From an uncultured Coriobacteriia bacterium (GTDB lineage: Bacteria > Actinomycetota > Coriobacteriia > Coriobacteriales > QAMH01): a stretch of 9,468 nucleotides of DNA. Positions 1-5,892 of the stretch are shown piece by piece (the first letter of the stretch is position 1; every line of letters starts with the position of its first letter). Under the pieces are notes generated by a model that saw only the letters and a list, made by a program, of their open reading frames with translations, was not told the DNA's origin and searched no databases. Location of the stretch: contig CABSKV010000055.1 of NCBI GenBank assembly GCA_902478425.1, positions 1-9,468 of the forward strand. The letters run 5' to 3'. The position numbers and the translations under genes were made by a program.

Positions 1-1
1 C

Positions 2-55
2 GCGGCGCTTGCCGCCGAGAAGACCAAGAGCGCGGTGTTCGTGCCCGTCGCCTAG
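2..55 (+). CDS. C-terminal end of an unidentified protein (partial)
   Basis: The window opens inside a reading frame that runs from base 2 to a TAG at 53-55. It encodes 17 residues, AALAAEKTKSAVFVPVA. The codons have the G/C-rich third positions seen in the other genes here, which supports real coding sequence. The tail has no recognisable motif, so the protein cannot be named. It lies on the same strand as the transporter that follows, separated by 120 bases with a hairpin, so co-transcription is uncertain. Confidence 0.5.
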   Translation, partial: AALAAEKTKSAVFVPVA

Positions 56-63
56 CGCATACG

Positions 64-86
64 GCCTAGAGCGCTTGGCTTTTGTT
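64..86 (+). terminator. Weak candidate terminator after the partial gene
   Basis: A short stem with GCC at 64-66 pairing with GGC at 77-79 is followed directly by TTTTGTT. The stem is only 3 bp plus two more pairs after a mismatch, so it is a poor match to a Rho-independent terminator. It is listed because it sits just behind a stop codon and has a T-rich tail. Confidence 0.25.
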
Positions 87-90
87 CGAA

Positions 91-129
91 GCAGGGTCGT
101 CTCGCTTGATAACGGCGAGGCGGCCCTGC
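91..129 (+). repeat. Long inverted repeat / 15-bp hairpin upstream of the first transporter
   Basis: Bases 91-105 (GCAGGGTCGTCTCGC) pair with 115-129 (GCGAGGCGGCCCTGC) across a 9-base loop. There are 13 Watson-Crick pairs and two G-T wobbles. No T-tract follows on either strand, so it is not a standard intrinsic terminator. It ends 46 bases before the ATG of the transporter gene and could be a leader-RNA structure, a processing site or an extended operator. The structure is directly visible; its role is inference. Confidence 0.55.
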
Positions 130-175
130 CGCTACCTAGGAACGTTTGAACATCTGTAGTAACGAGAGGCACATC

Positions 176-1408
176 ATGAGCACTAGTACGGAACCGGCAC
201 AGAAGGCCGGTCCATATCAAAACGTCTTCGTCGTCGCGATCGTGTTGTTCTTGGTGGCAACCGCCGTCACCATCATGCAGTACAAGATCCCGACGATCAT
301 GGTTCCCATCATGGAGCAGTTCGCGATTGACGCGAACACCGCTGCGTGGACCATGTCCATCTTCACGTTCACGGGCATCTTCCTCGCTTTACCCGTGGGC
401 ATGCTTTCGAGGAAGTTCGGGCCCAAGAACCTCATCATCGCGGCACTTATCCTGGATATCGTTGCCAGCGTGGCAGGTGCGTTCGTGAGCGATATCGCCT
501 TGCTGCTCGTGACGCGAGCACTCGAAGGCGCGGCTCTGGTCTGCGTCATCGCCTGCGGTCCGGTCGTGTTGCAGCAGACGGTCGACCCGGCGCGCATGGG
601 CATCGCCACGGGCATATGGATGCTCGGCGGCATGCTCGGCGCCACATTCGGCGGCATTTTCACGCCGCTCCTGTACTACAACACGGGCTTTGTCGGCTTG
701 TGGATTGGCTACGCGATTTTCACTGCCATCGCCCTCATAGCGTTCGTGCTCGTCATCAAGATGCCTCCCGTCGATACGAGCGTGGCCGAGCAAGAGGCAC
801 TTGCGAACGCGAACAAGACCTTCGGCGAGCGATTCAAGACGGAATATCGCGTCTTCTTCAAGCCAAACACCTGGCTGTTCTACTTGCCGCATGCGATTTT
901 CCAGATCCTGCTTCTCGCCGTGCTATCGTTTGCCCCCACGGCCCTTCAGCAGCAGGGCATGGATCCCGCGCTTTCCGGCTTGGTGAGCACCATCCCGATG
1001 CTCCTCGCCATCATTTCATCGCTCGCCTTCGGTGCCATTTCCGATGCGATACATCGTTGCAAGCCGCTCGTGATCATCGGCATCGTCTCCATGGCGATTT
1101 GCACGCCTATCATGCTCAACATCACGGGTCCCGTCTTTTGGGGTGCGCTCGTCGTCATGGGTCTGCTCGCAATGGGCATGCCGACGGTCGTCATCGCGGC
1201 ATATCCGCAGGTGCTGGGCGACCCCAAGCTCATGACCGTGGGCATGGGCGTTTTGCTGCTCGTGCAGAGCATCGGTCAGTTCCTCGGCTCGCTCGTGCCG
1301 GGCATGCTGCTCGGCCCCGACATCTCGAACTGGTTCGTCTGCGGTGCCGTGCTCTGCGTGCTCGGCCTCATCGGTGGCCTCTCGGCAATTGTCTGCAAGT
1401 TCAAGTAG
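176..1408 (+). CDS. Major facilitator superfamily (MFS) transporter, 12-helix type
   Basis: A 410-residue inner-membrane permease, probably a proton-coupled transporter of a small solute. Hydrophobic segments alternate in the usual 6+6 pattern (roughly residues 15-37, 56-75, 86-105, 109-130, 145-165, 172-193, then 234-257, 266-287, 297-313, 319-345, 352-375, 385-405). A polar cytoplasmic loop of about 40 residues lies between the halves. The MFS motif A between helices 2 and 3 is present as GMLSRKFGPK (75-84). The ATG at 176 is chosen because a purine-rich GAGAGG (164-169) lies at proper spacing; a TTG ten codons upstream (146) has no comparable site. The substrate cannot be deduced. The next gene is another MFS transporter of a different subfamily, 73 bases downstream, probably in the same transcript. 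Confidence 0.9.
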   Translation: MSTSTEPAQKAGPYQNVFVVAIVLFLVATAVTIMQYKIPTIMVPIMEQFAIDANTAAWTMSIFTFTGIFLALPVGMLSRKFGPKNLIIAALILDIVASVAGAFVSDIALLLVTRALEGAALVCVIACGPVVLQQTVDPARMGIATGIWMLGGMLGATFGGIFTPLLYYNTGFVGLWIGYAIFTAIALIAFVLVIKMPPVDTSVAEQEALANANKTFGERFKTEYRVFFKPNTWLFYLPHAIFQILLLAVLSFAPTALQQQGMDPALSGLVSTIPMLLAIISSLAFGAISDAIHRCKPLVIIGIVSMAICTPIMLNITGPVFWGALVVMGLLAMGMPTVVIAAYPQVLGDPKLMTVGMGVLLLVQSIGQFLGSLVPGMLLGPDISNWFVCGAVLCVLGLIGGLSAIVCKFK

Positions 1409-1432
1409 GTGCAACTGGCGCCAGCAGAATGT

Positions 1433-1461
1433 GGGGCGAGCGTGTCAAACACAATCGCCCC
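1433..1461 (+). repeat. Hairpin between the two transporter genes
   Basis: GGGGCGA (1433-1439) pairs perfectly with TCGCCCC (1455-1461), and an inner GTGT/ACAC stem (1442-1445 with 1449-1452) closes a CAA loop. There is no T-tract, and the ribosome-binding site of the next gene starts four bases later. It is therefore more likely an intercistronic RNA structure (stability or attenuation) than a full terminator. A separate perfect 10-base palindrome, CTGGCGCCAG, lies at 1415-1424. Confidence 0.5.
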
Positions 1462-1481
1462 ATTGAGAGAGGCGGAATGCC

Positions 1482-2876
1482 GTGACGGGAAACGGCAAGC
1501 ATAAGAGCTCCATGATGTTGGCCATGCTCATCGGCATGGGTTTCATCGCCGCATTCAACGAGAACACGGTCAATGTCGCACTCGTATATGTCCAAGCGGA
1601 GTTTGACGTTTCGAGTGTCGCCTCGCAGTGGCTTGTGACGGGCTATATGATTGTCTCTGCAATCGTAAGTGCCATCTGCGCGTTCGTTCTGCATCGATTT
1701 CCCCTGCGCCGTATCGTTTTTGTCGCAGGAATCGTGTTCGTGCTCAGCTCCGCCCTGGCAATGCTTTCGCCCAATTACGAACTGCTCCTGCTCTTCCGTC
1801 TCGTGCAGGCTATCGGAACGGGCTTGTACGTGCCCGTCATGATGACGACGATTCTCAAAATCGTTCCCCGCGAACGCATGGGTACCCTGCTTGCTGTCGG
1901 TAACATGTGCCTGACGCTCGGGCCGGCCCTTGGACCCGTTGTGACCGGCGCAATGATCTCCTTCTTCGGATGGCGCACGGTTTTCTTGCCGGGGGCGATC
2001 GTCATGGCGCTGCTGCTGGTCGCTGCGGTCTTTTTCGTCTTTAACGTGCACGAAACCGCCGAGGATAAGCTTGATGTGTTGTCGGTCATACTGGCTTCAA
2101 TCGGGTTAACCTTCTTCATGTATGGCCTCACGCAAATTTGCTCCGCCTTTCTCGTGAGCCTCGCCACGCTCGTCATCGGCGCGGTATTCTTGGGCTTCTT
2201 CGCACGTAGGCAATTTCGCATCTCCGTGCCGTTCCTCAATCTCGCACCTCTTGCCAACAAGAAATACGTGGTCGCATGCCTCATGTTGGGCATCGCGATG
2301 ATGACGTCGTTTTCGACAACGGTTCTCCTGCCTCAGTACTTGCAGGAGGCCGTTGGCGTTTCGGCGCTCGTGACAGGTGCGCTCATTTTGATGCCCGTCA
2401 TGTGCAACGTCGCGTTCAGCGTTTTGGGCGGCCGTATCTTCGACACGCGTGGCGAAATGCCGCTGCTGCCGTTTGGCTACCTGCTCATGTCGGCGAGCGT
2501 ATGCGGCATGTGCCTGGCGGGAAGAGCGCTCTCGGTGCTTCTCGTGGTCGTATTCGCGTGCACGACCTTTGTCGCGTTGGGACTCATTTACACTGCAACG
2601 CAGGCAGCGGGCCTAAAGCGCTTATCCGAGGCCGAACATCCCCACGGCGTGTCGATCATGAATGTGCTGGTGATGGTTGCGGGCGCGTTCGGCACATCGT
2701 TGTACGGAGGCGTAGCGCAAGCCGGCATGGGCGGTGCTATTGCACGAGGGCTCTCGGAATCTGCCGCGCAAGGCGTGGGCTTTAGCGACGCGATGATCGT
2801 CGGTACGGTATTTGCCGCCATCGCCCTCGCTCTCTCATTCGCATTCAGAAAAAGCAGATGCGAACGTGATTCCTGA
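1482..2876 (+). CDS. MFS transporter, DHA2 (EmrB/QacA-like) family, 14-helix type
   Basis: A 464-residue integral membrane protein of the drug:H+ antiporter-2 group, which exports lipophilic or amphiphilic compounds. The family hallmark motif C lies in helix 5 as LGPALGPVVTG (146-156). The helix-4 motif B region is FRLVQAIGTGL (105-115), with the conserved Arg at 106. Length and hydrophobicity fit 14 helices. In helix 1 the usual motif (D-E-T-x-V-N-V-A-L) reads N-E-N-T-V-N-V-A-L (26-34), so Asn replaces the usual Asp. The start is a GTG at 1482 preceded by AGAGAGG (1466-1472). An ATG at 1477 is out of frame, and the next in-frame ATGs are at codons 11-12. The gene follows the first MFS gene by 73 bases on the same strand. 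Substrate unknown. Confidence 0.9.
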   Translation: MTGNGKHKSSMMLAMLIGMGFIAAFNENTVNVALVYVQAEFDVSSVASQWLVTGYMIVSAIVSAICAFVLHRFPLRRIVFVAGIVFVLSSALAMLSPNYELLLLFRLVQAIGTGLYVPVMMTTILKIVPRERMGTLLAVGNMCLTLGPALGPVVTGAMISFFGWRTVFLPGAIVMALLLVAAVFFVFNVHETAEDKLDVLSVILASIGLTFFMYGLTQICSAFLVSLATLVIGAVFLGFFARRQFRISVPFLNLAPLANKKYVVACLMLGIAMMTSFSTTVLLPQYLQEAVGVSALVTGALILMPVMCNVAFSVLGGRIFDTRGEMPLLPFGYLLMSASVCGMCLAGRALSVLLVVVFACTTFVALGLIYTATQAAGLKRLSEAEHPHGVSIMNVLVMVAGAFGTSLYGGVAQAGMGGAIARGLSESAAQGVGFSDAMIVGTVFAAIALALSFAFRKSRCERDS

Positions 2877-3089
2877 ATCTCGCTCTGTCACGAGATGTCC
2901 AGACAAGGCAGCATGGTGACATTCGCGTTGGGGAAACACCTTTATCTATTCCAGAATATGATTAACGTTCCTTCATTCTTTCCCCAGAAACCCCTGTTCA
3001 GCAGATGCGTGATAGGAATTTCTAATATGCGTATGCGATTCCATATGATTGCGCCAATGTTGGTCGAAAGACTCAGAAAGGGAGGGAAA
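2877..3089 (+). promoter_or_regulatory. AT-richer intergenic leader before the lipoprotein gene
   Basis: This 213-base gap is clearly richer in A/T than the flanking genes. A 6-bp stem, ATCTCG/CGAGAT (2877-2882 with 2891-2896), directly follows the transporter stop but has no T-tract. TATGAT occurs at 2957-2962 and again at 3044-3049, each one mismatch from a consensus -10 box. Neither has a good -35 at normal spacing. The gap length and composition suggest the lipoprotein gene has its own promoter; the exact position is not resolved. Confidence 0.3.
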
Positions 3090-4061
3090 ATGAAGAAGAA
3101 CATTTTCGCTTTGGCGGCCGCCGTCGGCCTGACGATTGCTCTTGGAGCAAGTCTGGTCGGATGTGGTGGATCATCGGGTGGGGGCAATGCAGCGCCCGAT
3201 ACCAGCGCGCCCATCAAGGCAGACGCCAAGTGGGAAAAGGTCGCGACCGTTCCCGACACGGCCATTATTGAGGGTATGAACTTCCGTGATGGCGAGCTCT
3301 GGTTCATCGATGTCGGCACGTCTCGCATCTTCAAGCTCGTCAACGGCGAGGTACAGACCGTATATGCTGATCCCGAGAAGAAGGCCATGCCTAACGGCGC
3401 CAAGTTCATCGACGAGAACACGCTTCTCATCACCGATCGCGCGCAGGGCCTGTGCACCTATGACGTGAACACCGGCGAGTACACCGTGAAGGTTCCTGGC
3501 GTTGACGGCCAGAACTTCCTCGGCCTGAACGACATAGTGCTCGACGGCCAGGGTGGTGCCTACTTCACCGATCCGGGTCAGTCCGACTACCTCAATCCCG
3601 AGGGTAGCGTCTACTACGTGAACTACGGCGATGGCAGCTACAAGGTCGAGAAGTATGCCGGCAACTTCGCGTATCCCAATGGCATCACGATTTCGCCCGA
3701 TGGCAAGTTCCTGTACGTGGCTGAGTTCAACACCAACTCCATCGTGCTCGTGCCTTCCAAGACCTACACTGACAAGAAGGACACGCCCTACGTCTTCGCC
3801 CGCCTGAACGGCGGTCATGGTCCTGACGGTGTCCTCACCGACGAGGCTGGCAACGTCTACGCCGCGCACCTCAACGCCGGCGAGATGGTCGCGGTTTCGC
3901 CCAATGGCTTCGAGATTGGCTCCTGGAAGCTTCCCGAGGGTGCCACTGACCTCGTCAGCAACCTGTGCATCGGCCCGGATGGCTATATGTACATGACCGA
4001 GTTTGGTAGCGGTACGATCTGGAAGATCCCGACCAGCGCAAAGCCGAATCCGCTGGCATAA
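3090..4061 (+). CDS. Exported lipoprotein with SMP-30/gluconolactonase-like beta-propeller
   Basis: A 323-residue surface lipoprotein. Residues 1-24 form a signal peptide (MKKN, then a hydrophobic stretch) ending in the lipobox LVGC, with Cys25 as the lipidated residue. A Gly/Ser/Ala-rich linker to about residue 45 leads into a six-bladed propeller of the SMP-30/gluconolactonase/LRE type. Metal-site candidates sit in the expected contexts: Glu61 at the domain start, Asn147 in GLND, Asn197 in YPNG and Asp246 in GPDGV. Repeated blade motifs such as SPDGKFLYVAE and GPDGYMYMTEFGSGTIWKI are clear. Family members hydrolyse lactones or other esters; some act on sugars or bind other ligands, so the reaction here is not fixed. 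The ATG at 3090 is chosen for the strong AAAGGGAGGG (3077-3086) and the signal peptide; the frame is open 65 codons further upstream but that stretch would bury the signal. It lies behind two transporter genes, suggesting work on an external compound. Confidence 0.88.
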   Translation: MKKNIFALAAAVGLTIALGASLVGCGGSSGGGNAAPDTSAPIKADAKWEKVATVPDTAIIEGMNFRDGELWFIDVGTSRIFKLVNGEVQTVYADPEKKAMPNGAKFIDENTLLITDRAQGLCTYDVNTGEYTVKVPGVDGQNFLGLNDIVLDGQGGAYFTDPGQSDYLNPEGSVYYVNYGDGSYKVEKYAGNFAYPNGITISPDGKFLYVAEFNTNSIVLVPSKTYTDKKDTPYVFARLNGGHGPDGVLTDEAGNVYAAHLNAGEMVAVSPNGFEIGSWKLPEGATDLVSNLCIGPDGYMYMTEFGSGTIWKIPTSAKPNPLA

Positions 4062-4087
4062 GCTGTAGAGCTGATAGGGAACTCGAG

Positions 4088-4117
4088 AAGGGCGTCGCAA
4101 TGCGGCGCCCTTTCTTT
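4088..4117 (+). terminator. Rho-independent terminator of the lipoprotein gene
   Basis: A 10-bp stem, AGGGCGTCGC (4089-4098) with GCGGCGCCCT (4102-4111), has one G-T wobble and a 3-base loop, followed by TTTCTTT. It begins 27 bases after the lipoprotein stop codon. On the opposite strand the tail is T-poor, so it mainly serves the + strand and shields the convergent dehydrogenase gene. Confidence 0.85.
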
Positions 4118-4130
4118 GCGGAGGGGGAAT

Positions 4131-4928
4131 CTAGTAACCCCGCTGAGAGGCATCGATGACCAGGGAGGTACCGCTGGTATAGGAAGACTCGTCAGACAAT
4201 AGGTACAACGCCCCATAGGCTATCTCGAGTGCCGTGGCGGCGCGTCTCGCCGGAAGCCGGTCGACTATGGCGTCAAAATCTGCGGCTCCCGGGCCCGTGA
4301 GGACCATCTCGGTTTCCACGAGTCCAGGGCATAAGTTGTTGACGCGGATGCCCCTGTCGATGAATTCCTTGGCGATGCAATGTGTCATATGATTGACACC
4401 GGCTTTTACAAAGCAGTACAGCGCACCGCTCGGTACGTCATTGTCGATGGCTGCAAGCGAAGTGCAATTGCAAATCGCGCCCCCGCCCTGGCGCTCCATC
4501 TGAGGGATGACAAGCTGCATCATGCGCAGGTAGGAATAGCCGTCCAAATCTGTGAACCTTTCCCAGTCTTCTCGGGTTAGCTCCAGGGTTGGTTTAGAGA
4601 TAAGGCAGCCAGCGTTGTTGAGCAGACCGTCGATAGAGCCAAAGGTCTCGAGAGTGTGGCTAACGATGGACTGGCGATCTTCCTCCCGCGTTATGTCGGC
4701 GTTTACGAAAATGGCCTTGCCCCCATCTTGCGTGATGCGGTCCACCACGGCCACACCCGCATCTTTGCGACGGCCGGCCACCGTCACCCTTGCTCCCTCC
4801 CAAGCAAAGAGAATGGCGCAAGCCTTTCCTATACCTGAGGTAGATCCTGTGACGATTACGGTCTTGTCCTTCAGCCTCCCCGAAGCGGGTTTGAGATTGG
4901 TCACATCTGGTTCTTTTCGCGCGCCCAT
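4131..4928 (-). CDS. Short-chain dehydrogenase/reductase (SDR), classical type
   Basis: A 265-residue cytoplasmic NAD(P)-dependent oxidoreductase with a Rossmann fold. Visible motifs are the cofactor loop TGSTSGIG (27-34), AGRR (51-54), whose basic residues suggest NADP(H), NADI (76-79), and the structural NNAG (104-107). The catalytic Ser is S157 (CTSLAA), and Y171 and K175 are in YCFVK. The post-catalytic PGLVETEM is at 201-208. The fourth tetrad member, normally Asn in an N-L-x-G context, reads D-L-D-G here, so Asp127 stands in its place. The start codon is supported by AGGAGG seven bases upstream (complement of 4936-4941). The gene uses ATA, AGG, CTA and GGA codons more freely than its neighbours, hinting at separate ancestry. 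Relatives act on sterols, bile acids, sugars, acyl chains and many alcohols; the substrate is not predictable. It is convergent with the lipoprotein gene. Confidence 0.9.
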   Translation of the reverse strand: MGARKEPDVTNLKPASGRLKDKTVIVTGSTSGIGKACAILFAWEGARVTVAGRRKDAGVAVVDRITQDGGKAIFVNADITREEDRQSIVSHTLETFGSIDGLLNNAGCLISKPTLELTREDWERFTDLDGYSYLRMMQLVIPQMERQGGGAICNCTSLAAIDNDVPSGALYCFVKAGVNHMTHCIAKEFIDRGIRVNNLCPGLVETEMVLTGPGAADFDAIVDRLPARRAATALEIAYGALYLLSDESSYTSGTSLVIDASQRGY

Positions 4929-4972
4929 AGAAGCTCCTCCTCAGAAATCTAACATTAGGCTGCTTTAGCTTG

Positions 4973-5024
4973 ATTCTAGGACCCTGAGCGGGCATTTCCC
5001 TCATTCGACTCCGGAATGGGAATT
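4973..5024 (-). promoter_or_regulatory. Candidate promoter and operator of the SDR gene
   Basis: On the - strand, TAGAAT (complement of 4973-4978) is one mismatch from the -10 consensus and lies 45 bases upstream of the ATG. No good -35 is present. Instead, the -35 area falls within an imperfect palindrome spanning 4994-5024: on the + strand CATTC (5002-5006) pairs with GAATG (5014-5018), and the outer arms TTTCCC and GGGAATT match with one bulged base. A weak -35 covered by a palindrome is typical of a regulated promoter, but the regulator is unknown. Confidence 0.4.
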
Positions 5025-5112
5025 TGCAGGCTTGCGTCGAGGACGTCCGATATTATGACCCGAGCGCACTTTTTCAGGCATGGGACCGAAGAAAACCGGA
5101 CCAAATTCGTAC

Positions 5113-5226
5113 CTACGCGATGAGAGAAGCGCGCAGGCCACAGGCAAGCTCATCTACATCGCCCATGTCTTTCACCAAAGCCAGGACTACGTCCGCCTCG
5201 TCTGAAGATGACCTGGGCGTGGCTTG
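5113..5226 (-). pseudogene. Possible remnant or tiny reading frame
   Basis: On the - strand this stretch is open for 37 codons between a TGA (complement of 5227-5229) and a TAG (complement of 5113-5115). Its translation, including DEADVVLALVKDMGDVDEL, has a protein-like mix of acidic and hydrophobic residues, unlike typical shadow frames here, which are rich in Arg, His and Ser. No ribosome-binding site or convincing start is seen and no family is recognised. It could be the end of a decayed gene or chance. Confidence 0.2.
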
Positions 5227-5256
5227 TCAGGGACGGGTTATTCAGATGAGCCTTGT

Positions 5257-5718
5257 CTACTGTTCCTTCCAGCGCTTCAGCTGGGGTAGCACGGCGCCGA
5301 GGAGCGACACTGCCTCGTCGACGGTCTTGAACGATCCGGACTCGACCATGTACGGGGCGCAGCGCTCGATGAGCTCTTCCATGCTCTCGTCGGGGCTCAC
5401 GAGCGATCCGTCCTCAACGCACCACTTGCACCAGTCTGCCTCGGGTGTTCCGTCCACGGCTCGTGCGCGGTCCTCGTCGTTCGCGAGGTACATGCCGCAG
5501 CTTTGGCAAAACGCCCCCTCTGGCGGCATCTCGAGCAGCTCGGTTATGGGAACGTCGAGCGTGGCCGCAATGAGCTTCGTCATGTCGATGCCCGGCACGG
5601 TCTCGCCGGTCTCCCAACGTGAGACCGCCTGGCGCGTGACATAGAGACGTTCCGCGAGCTGCTGCTGTGTCATGCCGCTTGCCTCGCGGTGCTGCTTGAT
5701 GGATTCGCTGATCGACAT
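5257..5718 (-). CDS. XRE-family HTH regulator with C-terminal zinc ribbon
   Basis: A 153-residue predicted transcriptional regulator. Residues 1-62 form a Cro/C1-type helix-turn-helix: SIKQHREASGMTQQQLAERL, then VTRQAVSRWETG (27-38) as the recognition helix region. Residues 71-104 carry two Cys pairs, CQSCGM (C71, C74) and CKWC (C97, C100), in the layout of the putative zinc-ribbon family that starts with CQSCGM. A helical tail ends in LPQLKRWKEQ. The ATG at 5718 is preferred because AAAGGA lies six bases upstream on the - strand; the ATG at 5733 adds five residues but lacks such a site. It is divergent from the MOSC gene and upstream of the SDR gene on the same strand, 328 bases away, so either could be a target; autoregulation is also common in this family. 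Targets are not known. Confidence 0.85.
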   Translation of the reverse strand: MSISESIKQHREASGMTQQQLAERLYVTRQAVSRWETGETVPGIDMTKLIAATLDVPITELLEMPPEGAFCQSCGMYLANDEDRARAVDGTPEADWCKWCVEDGSLVSPDESMEELIERCAPYMVESGSFKTVDEAVSLLGAVLPQLKRWKEQ

Positions 5719-5747
5719 GGTGTTTCCTTTCATCGGATGTCCAGATC

Positions 5748-5777
5748 ATTACAGCACGACGGCGCATGTGGAGTAAA
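5748..5777 (-). promoter_or_regulatory. Promoter of the XRE/zinc-ribbon regulator
   Basis: On the - strand, TTTACT (complement of 5772-5777) and TGTAAT (complement of 5748-5753) form -35 and -10 elements with an 18-base spacer, matching 4/6 and 5/6 of the consensus. The expected transcript starts near 5741, giving a leader of only about 20-25 bases before the ATG at 5718. This supports that ATG as the start. Confidence 0.55.
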
Positions 5778-5797
5778 GAAACGCTCCGTTGCGCCAA

Positions 5798-5820
5798 ATT
5801 CTCTATTCCCTTCTGAGAAT
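5798..5820. promoter_or_regulatory. Inverted repeat between the divergent genes
   Basis: ATTCTC (5798-5803) and GAGAAT (5815-5820) form a perfect 6-base inverted repeat with an 11-base spacer. The site covers the -35 area of the MOSC promoter and lies about 20 bases upstream of the regulator's -35. It is well placed to be an operator for the adjacent HTH regulator. This role is inferred from position only. Confidence 0.35.
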
Positions 5821-5833
5821 AAAGCGCTATACT
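5804..5833 (+). promoter_or_regulatory. Candidate promoter of the MOSC-cysK unit
   Basis: TATACT at 5828-5833 matches 5/6 of the -10 consensus. The -35 at normal spacing is poor (TTCCCT at 5806-5811, 16-base spacer). The expected start near 5840 gives a leader of about 114 bases before the MOSC ATG, long enough to hold the structured element at 5893-5953. Confidence 0.45.
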
Positions 5834-5892
5834 CGTCCCACGCCATGATTTGCCCGAAGGTCGTCGTGCAGCGGCTCAGGGAACACCCATTG

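Larger units (their letters stand above)
4929..5256. other. 328-base stretch without a confident gene
   Basis: Between the dehydrogenase start and the regulator stop I see the dehydrogenase ribosome-binding site (4936-4941), a likely promoter and palindrome (4973-5024) and a 37-codon open stretch on the - strand (5113-5226). Nothing else is recognisable, and no terminator with a T-tract was found behind the regulator gene. Confidence 0.5.

Noticed and set aside
346..1485. A 379-codon + strand frame within the first transporter
   Set aside because: Arg/His-rich shadow of the MFS gene in another frame, with no ribosome-binding site or family motif.
2895..3089. N-terminal extension of the lipoprotein by 65 codons
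   Set aside because: It would place a signal peptide in the middle of the protein, and the strong ribosome-binding site lies just before the ATG at 3090.
3171..4100. A 309-codon - strand frame opposite the lipoprotein
   Set aside because: It runs through the terminator of the lipoprotein gene and lacks any family motif, whereas the + strand encodes a well-formed propeller.
5024..5644. A 206-codon + strand frame across the gap and the regulator gene
   Set aside because: Ser/Thr/Arg-rich translation, antisense to the zinc-ribbon regulator whose motifs are clear. No ribosome-binding site.
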